The notes below the pieces were generated by a model. The model ran no database searches. It worked only from the letters and a program-made list of their open reading frames with translations, and was not told the DNA's origin. A stretch of DNA of 64,000 nucleotides from Biomphalaria glabrata. Its lineage: Eukaryota > Mollusca > Gastropoda > Planorbidae. Positions 21,478 to 31,144 of this stretch are shown piece after piece. The first letter of the stretch is position 1. Each line of letters starts with the position of its first letter. The stretch spans positions 43,674,384 through 43,738,383 of the forward strand of contig NC_074719.1 in assembly GCF_947242115.1 (NCBI RefSeq), read 5' to 3'. The position numbers were made by a program, and so were the translations under genes.

Positions 21478-21685
21478 TTGTATAGCGCAATGTTGATCCG
21501 CCGTGTACTACAGTTCAATCTCTTTTATTTTGTATAGCGCAATGTTCATCCGCCGTGTACTATAGTTCAATCTCTTTTATTTTGTATAGCGCAATGTTCA
21601 TTCACCGTGTATTACAGTTCAATCTCTTTTATTTTGTATAGCGCAATGTTCATCCGCCGTGTACTATAGTTCAATCTCTTTTATT
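21478..21685. repeat. Tandem array, 4 units of 52 bp, SINE2-tail derived
   Basis: The period is exactly 52 in all three steps, with a few substitutions between units. See the enclosing SINE2 entry. Confidence 0.92.
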
Positions 21686-21835
21686 GACTAGTTCGGGAAG
21701 GGTGTATTTGGGAGAAGGCTTCCATGAAGCCTTTAGGCGCTCAGGAAACACAACTCATCTTGATTTGGTATTCGAACTCAAGCCCCCTTGATAGGTAGCC
21801 AAGCTGTCTTTGCCACTTAGCCACACATCCCGTTA
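21478..21835 (-). mobile_element. SINE2 variant whose 3' part is a 4x52-bp tandem array
   Basis: 21686-21835 is a SINE2 body and head in reverse ('aagcctttaggcgctcag', 'tattcgaactcaagccccct', 'gccacttagccacaca'). In place of a single tail, 21478-21685 holds four 52-bp units starting at about 21481, 21533, 21585 and 21637. Each contains 'tatagcgcaatgttcat' and 'gttcaatctctttta', a diverged form of the SINE2 tail. Confidence 0.82.
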
Positions 21836-22229
21836 TAACCTAAAAATTCCAATATATAAAATTAATTATGGTCTACAGCTGTAGCTAGTATTGCTACTAG
21901 ATGGCTGCTTCTAACTGAATCGATCGTTTTTGGCATACTCAACTCAATTAAAAGTCATTGATATGCAAACAAATTTTAATGCCCTCAGAAACAAAAGAGT
22001 TCTCTGCTCGTGTTTGAGATATATCATAAGAGACCAATAATATCATAAGAGACCAATAATATCGTAACTAATTAACATACTGACAGATGGGGAGAGTTGC
22101 AGAATTAGTTAACTCCATTCCCCTTTACTCGACCAACGGACACCACTCCCGGAAGTGTATGAAAATAGATTTTGGGAATAGTTCGTACAATTAATTAGTT
22201 GAATTATACATTGAATATTTTCTCACGAG
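21836..22229. other. Intergenic
   Basis: A 22-bp duplication ('atcataagagaccaataat' twice) lies near 22022-22066. Nothing else. Confidence 0.5.
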
Positions 22230-22400
22230 CGTCTCTGGACATGCAGTGGAGATCCAAAAAAAGAGCCCTTGCCGAAGACAAGCGCAGACAAAGAAAACTT
22301 AAATAGACCCCCGGCGGACAACAACTTTGTTTGCATCGGGGGGGGGGGGGATAAGTTGATCTCAAACGGTTTTTTTGGCCATGTGAAATACTGCACTCAG
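22230..22400 (+). mobile_element. LINE 3'-end remnant (zinc-finger tail family)
   Basis: 'atgcagtggagatccaaaa', 'cccccggcggacaacaac' and 'ggccatgtgaaatactgcac' correspond to the region before and after the finger in 6735-6980, with a G-run replacing the finger core. Strongly decayed. Confidence 0.5.
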
Positions 22401-23209
22401 GAATAAAAAAAAACCCTCATTACTATTATCCTGGACGCTAATTAAAGCAATTGTCCTCCATCCGGCGGAATAAAGCCAGCGCAAACGGCGTTGTCTGAGG
22501 AAGACCCGTTCGAGCAAGTATCTCAGTGTTACACACTTTTTTTTTTATCATTTGATTTTCAAGATACTCTGGAGGCAGCGCAAATGAAACAAATGTAGTT
22601 TTTTTTTTTTTTCAGGCTTAGCGTAAGTAGTACAATAGCGTGCTCAAAACACATAGGCCTACCTTGTAGACCTCCATTGTTATCATTGTATTGAACTTTC
22701 GGTTTTCCCAAAACTCTTGGTCTAAGTCTTGCGAAGGTTGGCCCAGCTTTCCCTTTGCGTTGTTATCTCCTCTTCTTAAGACATGTCATTTTGAAGTGAA
22801 ACAAATGGAGTTCTCTCTCTTTACTCTTAGTTATGTTGCTTTTGCAAAAAGAAATAGTGCCTGAAACGAGGTACCAGAAGGACCATTATGATAACAGCAA
22901 GTCATTCAGTAAACTATGATTCCTTTACAGGATACATAAAGAATTCAAGGTAAACTAACCTAATGTGTATTATAGCTGAAGCGTTAGTATTTATAAATAT
23001 GAGCATTTTAATTCAAAATGACCGTAAAACGTTCTAAAACGTACATTATAGTCTATGTTTAAAGCATATTGCCATTTTTTTCTGTGTTGAAAATGTAGTC
23101 ATAGTATAGGAAAGAAACTATATAGACAACTTTTTGCAGTACAGTTATAAAATAGCTATAGTTCTGCATTATGTTATTAACTGTTTAAATTTACTTTAGT
23201 AACCAGACC
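22401..23209. other. Upstream region of the protease-like gene
   Basis: AT-rich with long T-runs. A polypyrimidine-AG at about 23198-23200 could be the acceptor of a leading UTR exon. The promoter is not identifiable. Confidence 0.4.
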
Positions 23210-24660
23210 ATGAACAAAAGAGGTGAGTTTCTTCTGCGTTTTTTTCAAACAAATCCATAATGATATATAATCTCGCGTGACCTGAATATAAATAAATAAA
23301 TGTCATTTTTTGGGGACATGTAATCAAAATTTCAGAAATACTTGTTTTTTTAATAATGGATTTAAATGTTTGAAATAAACTTTAAACAAAAGCAAAATAA
23401 GCTTATTGGCAAAAGATTTTTTTTTTACTTTTTAATAAATATTTTAACAAATCACTTTTTTTTCCAATTCGTAAATTAAATGTATGAAAAAAAAAAAGAA
23501 AAAAAAATAGATTTTTCATATTAATTAGAATTATATCTACCGTTAATTAATTATGATATTTCTAGTGGTGAGTATATTCGAAAATAATTGAACTATATCA
23601 TCCCAATTTTTAATTCAATGCTTATTTTCATTATAATATTTCTGTGGTGTTTTTTTTTTCTAATAAAAATACAATATGTTTGGTTTTTATTTCATCAAAT
23701 TTAAATTATGAAGCCTTAAGCGACCTTAAATAAATCGTGGGAATGATTTTTATCAATAAAATTCTGTATATCTTTCTAGGGCGACTCAAATACCTGACAA
23801 CAAAATGTGAGATTGATTTACAAAAACATGAAAGGCAATGTCCTAAAAACCCTGGCCACACACAGTTTATACCTGCTTATACCTTTTGCTTAGAAAATCT
23901 ACCAGAAGATTACAGAGATGTTGATTTGTATGAATACATCAAATCTGCAGCTTACCTGACTGTTAGAATAGGAGCCCCTGTGACAACGAATAAACCTATA
24001 CATTGTCTAAACAGCGAGGTTTCTTATGAGCTCTTCACAGAAGAAAATCTGGATTATTTGACAGGAAGTGGAATGATCGTTGGGATTGAGAAGCAGACTT
24101 GTAGATCATGCCCTTGCAAAAAATGTAGTTCTTCAAAGCAACCAAGTCCAAATTGGTGGAGGCTATACGTGCTTACAGCAGCCCATGTTATCTGTGACGA
24201 GAACGCAGCAAGCTACACAACCTTAAGGTTGTTTTTCGATCAACCAATTAGTCCAAAAGAAATTCTAAATGATGTGCAAGTTTATAGAAAAGACTTGCAT
24301 TACGACTTGTGTGAACTGTGCTGTTTGACATGTGACTCTCGGCTAGCCAATAATCTTGAAGGGATGATCACAAAATATAAAAAATATGCAAATGAGATTC
24401 TACGATAAAGACTTGAAACACTTTTGTTTCATAGTCTCTCACCCTCACGGATATTCAAAACAAATTAGCATTGGCTCGTGGGAGCAGACACACAGGCTGG
24501 GGAAATACGATCACCAGTATATCTACAATACGTGCACCTGCCCTGGAAGTAGTGGCGCCGTTGTCCATTGTGTGGGCCACAACTGGAGGTGGAATGTCCA
24601 TTGCGGTGTACTCAATTCAGGACGAAACATTAGCAGCATTGGCCCTGTCCTAGAGCCATA
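23210..24660 (+). CDS. Trypsin-fold serine protease-like gene, frame-disrupted (possible pseudogene)
   Basis: Proposed exon 1 is 23210-23222 (ATG AAC AAA AGA G) with a consensus donor GTGAGT. Exon 2 starts at 23780 after TTTCTAG; the phases match. The protein begins MNKRGRLKYLTTKCEIDL, with no signal peptide, so it is likely intracellular. A PA-clan core is visible: YVLTAAHVI (catalytic His codon 24184-24186), HYDLCEL (Asp codon 24304-24306) and CPGSSGAVV (nucleophile Ser codon 24551-24553). Cys pairs CRSCPCKKC precede the His. The exon is read in one frame to the TAA at 24406-24408. The Ser-bearing half (FYDKDLKHFCFIVSHPHGYS onward, to TAA 24658-24660) is +1 relative to it, so an indel lies at about 24365-24405 in an A-rich run. 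Either the gene is a young pseudogene or the base count there is a sequencing error. Substrate unknown. Confidence 0.7.
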
Positions 24661-24770
24661 AACATGCAGAGTGATGATCTATATTCTTTTTAATTAAAGT
24701 TGAATGCTTTTATCTTTCATTACGTGCACTATTATTACTGTCATTAAAATAATGTACACTTCACTACTTC

Positions 24771-25690
24771 TTTGTTCTTCCTCATAAAAAAGTAAAAAAT
24801 TAAAAGTTCCCCTTTTCAGACCTTATGGTCTCTAGTTCTTCCTCATGAAAAAGTAAAAGTTCCCCTTTCAGAATTTGTGGTCTCTAGTTCTTCCTCATGA
24901 AAAAGTAAAAGTTCCCCTTTCAGACCTTGTGGTCTCTAGTTCTTCCTCATGAAAAAGTAAAAGTTCCCCTTTCAGACTTTGTGGTCTCTAGTTCTTCCTC
25001 ATGAAAAAGTAAAAAAGTAAAAGTTCCCCTTTCAGACCTTATGGTCTCTAGTTCTTCCTCATGAAAAAGTAAAAAAAGTAAAAGTTCCCCTTTCAGACCT
25101 TGTGGTCTCTAGTTCTTCCTCATGAAAAAGTAAAAAGTAAAAGTTCCCCTTTCAGACCTTGTGGTCTCTAGTTCTTCCTCATGAAAAGTAAAAAAGTAAA
25201 AGTTCCCCTTTCAGACCTTGTGGTCTCTAGTTCTTCCTCATGAAAAAGTAAAAAAGTAAAAGTTCCCCTTTCAGACCTTATGGTCTCTAGTTCTTCCTCA
25301 TGAAAAAGTAAAAGTTCCCCTTTCAGACCTTATGGTCTCTAGTTCTTCCTCATAAAAAAGTAAAAGTTCCCCTTTCAGACTTTGTGGTCTCTAGTTCTTC
25401 CTCATGAAAAAGTAAAAAGTAAAAGTTCCCCTTTCAGACCTTGTGGTCTCTAGTTCTTCCTCATGAAAAGTAAAAAGTAAAAGTTCCCCTTTCAGACCTT
25501 GTGGTCTCTAGTTCTTCCTCATAAAAAAAGTAAAAGTTCCCCTTTCAGACCTTGTGGTCTATAGTTCTTCCTCATAAAAAAAGTAAAAAGTAAAAGTTCC
25601 CCTTTCAGACCTTATTAGTTCTTCCTCATAAAAAAGTAAAAAGTAAAAGTTCCCCTTTCAGACCTTATGGTCTCTAGTTCTTCCTCATGC
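24771..25690. repeat. Minisatellite of ~16 units (51-62 bp) built from the SINE1 3' tail
   Basis: Each unit is 'ctagttcttcctcatg', an (AAAAAGT)-type run of variable length, then 'agttcccctttcagacctt' and '(g/a)tggtct'. The last two pieces are the 3' tail of SINE1. Unit starts fall near 24771, 24837, 24889, 24941, 24992, 25051, 25113, 25171, 25231, 25290, 25342, 25396, 25456, 25511, 25567, 25618 and a partial at 25677. Length differences come almost only from the A/AAGT run. It begins ~110 bp after the protease-like stop codon. Confidence 0.95.
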
Positions 25691-26544
25691 CTTTAAAATA
25701 ATTTTTGAGGGTGGGGGGGTCAAAAGATCTAGTTTTGACCTGCTAACTGTCAGGTTTAGGAATTATTTGTGTTGTTAACTAGCTGTACACAATTAAGGTC
25801 CCGGGGTTCAACCTGACAAGAACATCATTCACACACAGTCGTACATAGAGTAATCAACTATGTGGATAGTTTAAATAACAAAAAAAAATGAATACTGATA
25901 TATGTATATGTACAATTGGAATGAAAAAAAAAAGATGAATAGATAATAGATATATATAAAATATAGATAGATAGATATTAATCATTCACATAAGCGCCTT
26001 GCTACTGCTACCAACTGACGTCACAATACTGCCAACATCGGCTGATCCCAACTGATACCAATGATGCGTAACGGCCTGACACTCTCCGCCGTCGATGATC
26101 GCCAATCTGACAATGACACTCAAGACTGTAGTATATATATATTTCTAAGACAAGCAACGCCCACACTGGCATAGGATCAAGCTCAGTATCTACAACTCCA
26201 ACACTGGCATCCCTAAAACAGGGAGTCCAAAAATCCTACTGAATAATATAAGTCCAAGAAATTAGTACAGACTAATAATCTTTTACGAATTAACACACCA
26301 TCCGTTTCAACCAAATTCAGAGGGTGAACTGCCTCATGACAACAAATGACCAATAAAAGTCACCGGACTTAGTGACGTAGCAAAAACAATTCAAAACAAA
26401 ACTACAAGGCACTCTCGCCCCGTACAAGTAATACGAGTAGAGGAAAAAACATACAGAGTTGGGACAAAGCAAAAGACACTTGTCTAAACTACACGACACT
26501 AACCATTGTCAAAAAAACAACAACGAAATCTCAGACTCTATGGC
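25691..26544. other. Intergenic, nothing firmly recognised
   Basis: A G-rich run at 25710 and (ATAG/ATATA)-rich stretches at 25930-25980. 26000-26400 is less AT-rich than its surroundings and could be an old element, but I could not assign it. Confidence 0.4.
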
Positions 26545-26745
26545 CACAACACTAGGGTCTCATGGCTCGCGATGACCTTCCTTCAGGGAACAGTACCAGG
26601 AAGAAGAAGACGAAGACAGCATCAAAGAATGGACAGGCCTGTCAGTGAATGAAATTCTATCCAATCAAAGGACAGAGAGGAATGGAGAAACACGGTTGAC
26701 AGTTCTTTCGTGGTGCCCCAACGGTCCAACAGAATAAGGGATAGG
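26545..26745 (+). mobile_element. RTE-like LINE 3' end (fragment)
   Basis: It encodes pieces of TFLQGTVPGRRRRRQ, IKEWTGLSVNEI and EWRNTVDSSFVVPQRSNRI, the C-terminus of RTE-type proteins (basic patch, IKEWTGL, EWR..V, VVP). Related ends are at 28660-29270 and 43235-43590. Frames are broken. Confidence 0.75.
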
Positions 26746-26904
26746 TAAAGTTTTGAGTTGTCGGTGAAATAAATGGAGTTTCCAATAGTATGCGCGATTT
26801 ATCACTTCGCAGTTATTGTCCTTGTACTGTAAGCATTTATCACATTTCACTTCTCACAAACCAATAAAATTACTATCATTTAATAGGCTAATATTTGGTA
26901 CAAA

Positions 26905-27361
26905 GAAAGAAAGTTCTCTTTACAGACCTTGTAACAATCTATAGGGCAGATGATGTTAAGATGATCTGTTTCTTTAGCCATCGGTTAACGAGGGTGGCCA
27001 AAACAAAAACCAACCTTTACTTTACCCAACTAAACCTAAAGTCATGTTCCTATTAGACTTGTGTAGACTCAAAGGCACCCTAAAAAATTCAAAATTCCAG
27101 TCTTGACCGAGATTCGAGCTCAGGACCCCAGGTTCGGAAGCCAAGTAATTAACCACTAATATTAGCCTACTCCTTCCTCCCTAGTGCTATTAGAGCATGG
27201 AATGGGTTGCCTGAGTCAGCCAGGAAAACCAGTGACTTGGAATAATTTAGGTCATTGGTAAATGTGCATGACTGAATGCATGACGCGTAGGACGTAATCA
27301 TCTTCTTTTTTGAAGTAACTTCTATATTATATAAGATAAGACCACTCAGCCACCGCGACCC
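26905..27361 (-). mobile_element. SINE1 (reverse) split by a LINE-B insertion
   Basis: 26905-27157 carries SINE1 from its tail to 'aattaaccact'. The head resumes at 27341 with 'accactcagccaccgcg'. The hexamer ACCACT is present on both sides of the intervening 183 bases. Confidence 0.88.
27158..27340 (+). mobile_element. LINE-B 3' end inserted into SINE1
   Basis: It encodes LPPSAIRAWNGLPESARKTS followed by a UTR with 'gacgtaatcatcttc' and a tail ATAAGATAAG. Target duplication ACCACT lies at 27152-27157 and 27341-27346. The copy is short (5' truncated), as usual for LINEs. Confidence 0.88.
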
Positions 27362-28659
27362 TAATTTTCAATGTAAGACTATTATTAGCGGTACAGCAGG
27401 AATTAGCCGGTATTGAATTTGTGTGATCTCTCTGTCCGTAAGTCAGTCAGTCCCGTTTAGAACCAAAAAAAACTAGAACATATACAAAAATTCGATATAA
27501 TCATGGATCTTGAAAAGTTCTGGAGCAACAGCTAGGCCTACTTTTTTTTTCTTTTTCGATGGCAAAACGTAAGATTTATTTTTAAACTATCTAGGCATGC
27601 GCAAGCATTTTAACTAGCAACTATTCTTTATTAATGGAAAAAGAGGAGACTATATTAATAAGAGTATAATTTTAAAATATGTGTCAGCCTTTTCTAAAAT
27701 TATAGTGTTATTTTTTGTATTACTTAATTTATAATTTTCTGTTATACATGCTAATGTTTTAAATAATTGTATTTTTTTAAAGAGAAATAGTGCATTTAGT
27801 ATGTATACAAGTTGAACATGTTTTAAAAACAATATTTAATAAGCAAATTTTTATATTATACAAGTGGAGTGTTGCCCTGCGCATAATACATTCCGTTAGA
27901 CTTAAAGGGAAGAGTAAGTTCCTTGAATGAGAGATTAGTTCTTTACAGAACCATCAAGATAATCATAATATAACATCACATAGCAGACTGATCCATTAAG
28001 TAATTGATACAATTACACTTCATACAAGCTTTGTGTTGTTTTTTTTTATCCATTTACAACACAATTTTTTTTTCTTTAGACACTGGATAAAAATAACAAT
28101 GACTGACAATATTAGGAAATTATTGAAAACAAAAAATATTGTATGCCATTAAGTCGATTAGTCACCAGAGATACTAATTGATTTTCTAGGAATTATGTAG
28201 CCCTATCTGATTTTTCTTTAAAAACTGTATCAATACATGACATGATATATGTATATTTAACTTTAATCAAATCTGGCGCAGTTATCAGTTAAACATATTA
28301 GTAAGCTTTACGAGTAAGCTATGTCTCACTTTTGAAACACTTTAATGAAAATACACAAAGGTTTTCACACTTGCAGATATAATGTGTTTTCATTTACCGA
28401 TAATAAGTATCGGAAATTACACCCTTACGGTGGTGCAGGAATTTATATACCTGAGAATCTACTATAGCCAACTGCATTAATTTAGACTTTGAAGTGACAA
28501 AAAAATGGATAAGCTTCTGAGGCAATGTTTGTCTATCGTAACGTTTAAAGTATTGGTGATTAAAAAATGCGGGAAAAAAAAGTTAAAAAAAAAAAAAGTA
28601 AAAAAAAAAAAAGATAAACCGTCTAAATTTTGACGCCTCTTTTGAGGAGGCCCTTTTTT
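27362..28659. other. Intergenic, nothing recognised
   Basis: Very AT-rich with poly-T/poly-A runs (28030, 28070, 28575-28615). No coding signal or dispersed repeat was found. Confidence 0.45.
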
Positions 28660-29272
28660 TGTGAAGGCCCTGAGCATCAGTAGGGCTATTCGAGGTGAAA
28701 AGCTGACAAGTGTCAGTAGTTTTAAATACCTCGGCGATATCGTTCCATAGGAAACTCAAAAATGTCTGGAAAGACAAAGGCCAACCCCTTGGCATAAACA
28801 GCAAGCTGATGCTTCCTAGGCCATATAGGCCTACACATTCTTATATGTTTAGATAGAAGACTCCAAGCAATGTAACTGGGATACTATAGAAGGATACTAG
28901 ATATTACCTACAAAGACCGCATTGCAAATCAGGAAATTTGAGTGAAGGATCACAATTGCAATTAGGATTCACGATGACCTTCTGACCACCTTCAAAAACG
29001 TAAACTAGAACTTTGTGACCATATCACTAGGTCCTTGTAAAGACCTTCCTTCAAGGAACAGTAACAGGGGGGAAAAAACGAAGGAGAGGCAGACAGAGAA
29101 AGCGATGGAAAGACAACATTAAAGAATGGACTCGAGTGTCATCAAAAGAGTTTGTAGTCAAGGCTAAAGACAAAGAGGAATGGAGAAAGACGGTCGACAG
29201 AACAAGTGTGGTGCCCAATGGTTCAACAGACTTCTGGACAGGTGAAGGTGAAGGTCATTAGCAAAACAGGTG
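28660..29272 (+). mobile_element. RTE-like LINE, C-terminal ~600 bases
   Basis: Broken frames encode AIRGEKLTSVSSFKYLG (the 'FKYLG' block after the RT palm), RILDITYKDRIANQEI, KRWKDNIKEWTRVSSKEF and EEWRKTVDRTSVVPNGS, ending near a (GGTGAA)-type repeat. This is the typical RTE C-terminus. It is dead by several frame changes. Confidence 0.82.
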
Positions 29273-29432
29273 TGTAGATATGTGATTGGGTACATAGCTT
29301 TCATAGTAATTCAAACACTATACTAACACAACACTAGAGATAACTTAATATTTCATTGACGACTTTGAAACAGTATAAAGCGCCGAATAAAACTGCTCTA
29401 TAGTTACAGAGAGTACAAAAATCAATTAAAGT

Positions 29433-29660
29433 CAGGGGCGGACTGGCTATATGGGCATTCGGGCAAATGCCCGGTGGGCCGGACCCTACTGGGCCGGTAG
29501 GGGCCACCGAAAGGGTCGCATGAATGCCAGTAAATTATTTTAAGAGATCTTTTACAATTTAAAGTCTAACAAATTATCTAAAGCAATCAGATGGCTAACT
29601 ATTTGTGGGCCGGATTGTATAGAAATGCCGGGGAAGATTTTGACAACCAGTCCGCCCCTG
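29433..29660. mobile_element. hAT MITE, 228 bp, intact ends
   Basis: Terminal inverted repeats CAGGGGCGGACTGG / CCAGTCCGCCCCTG match over 14 bases. The 8-bp target duplication ATTAAAGT is exact at 29425-29432 and 29661-29668. 'gggccgga' motifs repeat inside. There is no coding capacity. The family differs from the 7560/9021 hAT. Confidence 0.96.
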
Positions 29661-29976
29661 ATTAAAGTTGTTGGGTTTTATTTTTCCATACACGGAACAA
29701 CAAGATAAAATTGAAAGACATGAAGATTAAAACACATAATATCTTGATCCGTATTCTTTAACTGTGTCATTTTCAGTGGGGTTTTTTTTTTTCGTATGAA
29801 AATACACATGCAGAAAATAGTAATTAAAGCTTAAATAAGACTTTCAGTGAAGTATTTTGTTAAGTTTCACAAAATTGGAAGAAATAAATAGACTATGTTA
29901 TAGTTAACATATCTAATTAATGCATACCATTTGTCATTTTAACCAAAGCGTCTTTTTAACAATTTCTCTTCTTTAA

Positions 29977-30745
29977 ACTTCCCTAGTGCCATTAAAGCAT
30001 ATGGGACGGGTTGCCCGAATATTAACTTATCTTTTATATTACAGACGTCTTATTTAATCTTTCAAAATACAGACGTTTCTTTATAATAAAAAAGATGATT
30101 ACGTCCTGCACGTGTTCTTAGGTCAATCTAGTCATGCATATTAACCAATGACCTAAATTCTGCCAAGTCATTGGTTTTCATGGCTAGCTCAGGCAACCCA
30201 TTCCATGCTCTAATAGCACTAGGGAAGAAAGAGCATTTGTACAAATTTGTCCTGGCATATGGGATGAGGAATGTGCCTTTATCTTTGTGTCTTTCTGAGT
30301 ATTTTTATTAGGATTACTTTTTGTATTTGAAGATTATGGTTCAATGTTTTATGTATAATTGCTACTTTACTTATAAATCTTCTATCCTGAAGGATTTCTA
30401 TATTTAGTGATTTTATTAAAGGTGTTTCATTAGTCAAATGTGTTATTCGTTTGTTATTAATCCCACTGCTCTATTTTGTATCTGTTCCAGTTTCTTAATG
30501 TTTTTTTTTTTTTTTTAGTTGAGGGGTCACAAACAGAGGATGCATATTCTAATATTGGCCTAACCAAGGTTAAATAACATTTAACATTTAAGTTTTATGT
30601 TCGTATTTGATTTACATAATTTTTTAAAAATAAATCATAATGATTTGTTTGATTTTTTAAATAGTTACTTCAAAAAAGAAGATAATAACGTTCATTGTTC
30701 AATAATTGTTCGAGGAACATCTGTAATTTATAAGATAAGATAACA
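29977..30745. mobile_element. Two LINE-B ends in opposite orientations, probably nested
   Basis: 29977-30021 is a plus-sense LINE-B stretch ('tccctagtgccattaaagc', 'gggttgcccgaat'). From about 30022 to 30590 a longer minus-sense copy follows, with its tail and UTR first ('gatgattacgtcctgc'), then the reverse of ARKTNDLAEF and of LVRPILEYASSVCDPST-like coding. At about 30690-30745 plus-sense tail bases ('catctgtaatttataagat') reappear. The simplest reading is a minus-strand copy inserted into an older plus-strand copy. Confidence 0.6.
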
Positions 30746-31144
30746 TTCATAAAATAGGCCTATGGGTTTCGTGTGTGTGTGTGTGTGAAAAAAAACTCCC
30801 TCCTCCATAAAATAAAATCCTGACTACTCCCATGTTAATTCCTAGCGCCTTTGTAGACATTTAACATCACAAATATTTATCTTTTTTGTATTAAAATTTC
30901 AACTATCGAAAAAAGGCGAAAATAATATTTTATCAACAAAAAAAGCGAAAATTATGATAAAGGAGCCGAAATGAAATCTAAATATAGTACATTAATAGGA
31001 TTTATTTCTCTACTGGGTAGAACTGTTTATCTGTAAACTACATTTTATTAGAAGAATGAAATAATATGAATATTATTGATGATGTTCAATAGATTTAGTC
31101 TGTCAATTGGAAATTGATCGGTTTAAATTAAGACACTTGCTAAA
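30746..31144. other. 5' flank of GTF2H4
   Basis: It contains a short (GT)n run at 30772-30787 and AT-rich sequence up to the start codon. No TATA box or other core promoter element could be singled out, as is usual for housekeeping promoters. Confidence 0.45.

Noticed and set aside
24365-24410. Programmed ribosomal frameshift in the protease-like gene
   Set aside because: The A-run resembles a slippery site, but the needed shift is +1 rather than -1, and no supporting structure is evident. A simple indel or base-count error is more likely.
24771-25690. CRISPR-like array (regular repeats with short variable parts)
   Set aside because: The variable parts are only A/AAGT runs, units are SINE-tail derived, and the genome is clearly eukaryotic.
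26000-26500. Possible old transposon or LTR block
   Set aside because: Slightly different composition only; no ends, duplication or coding trace to support it.
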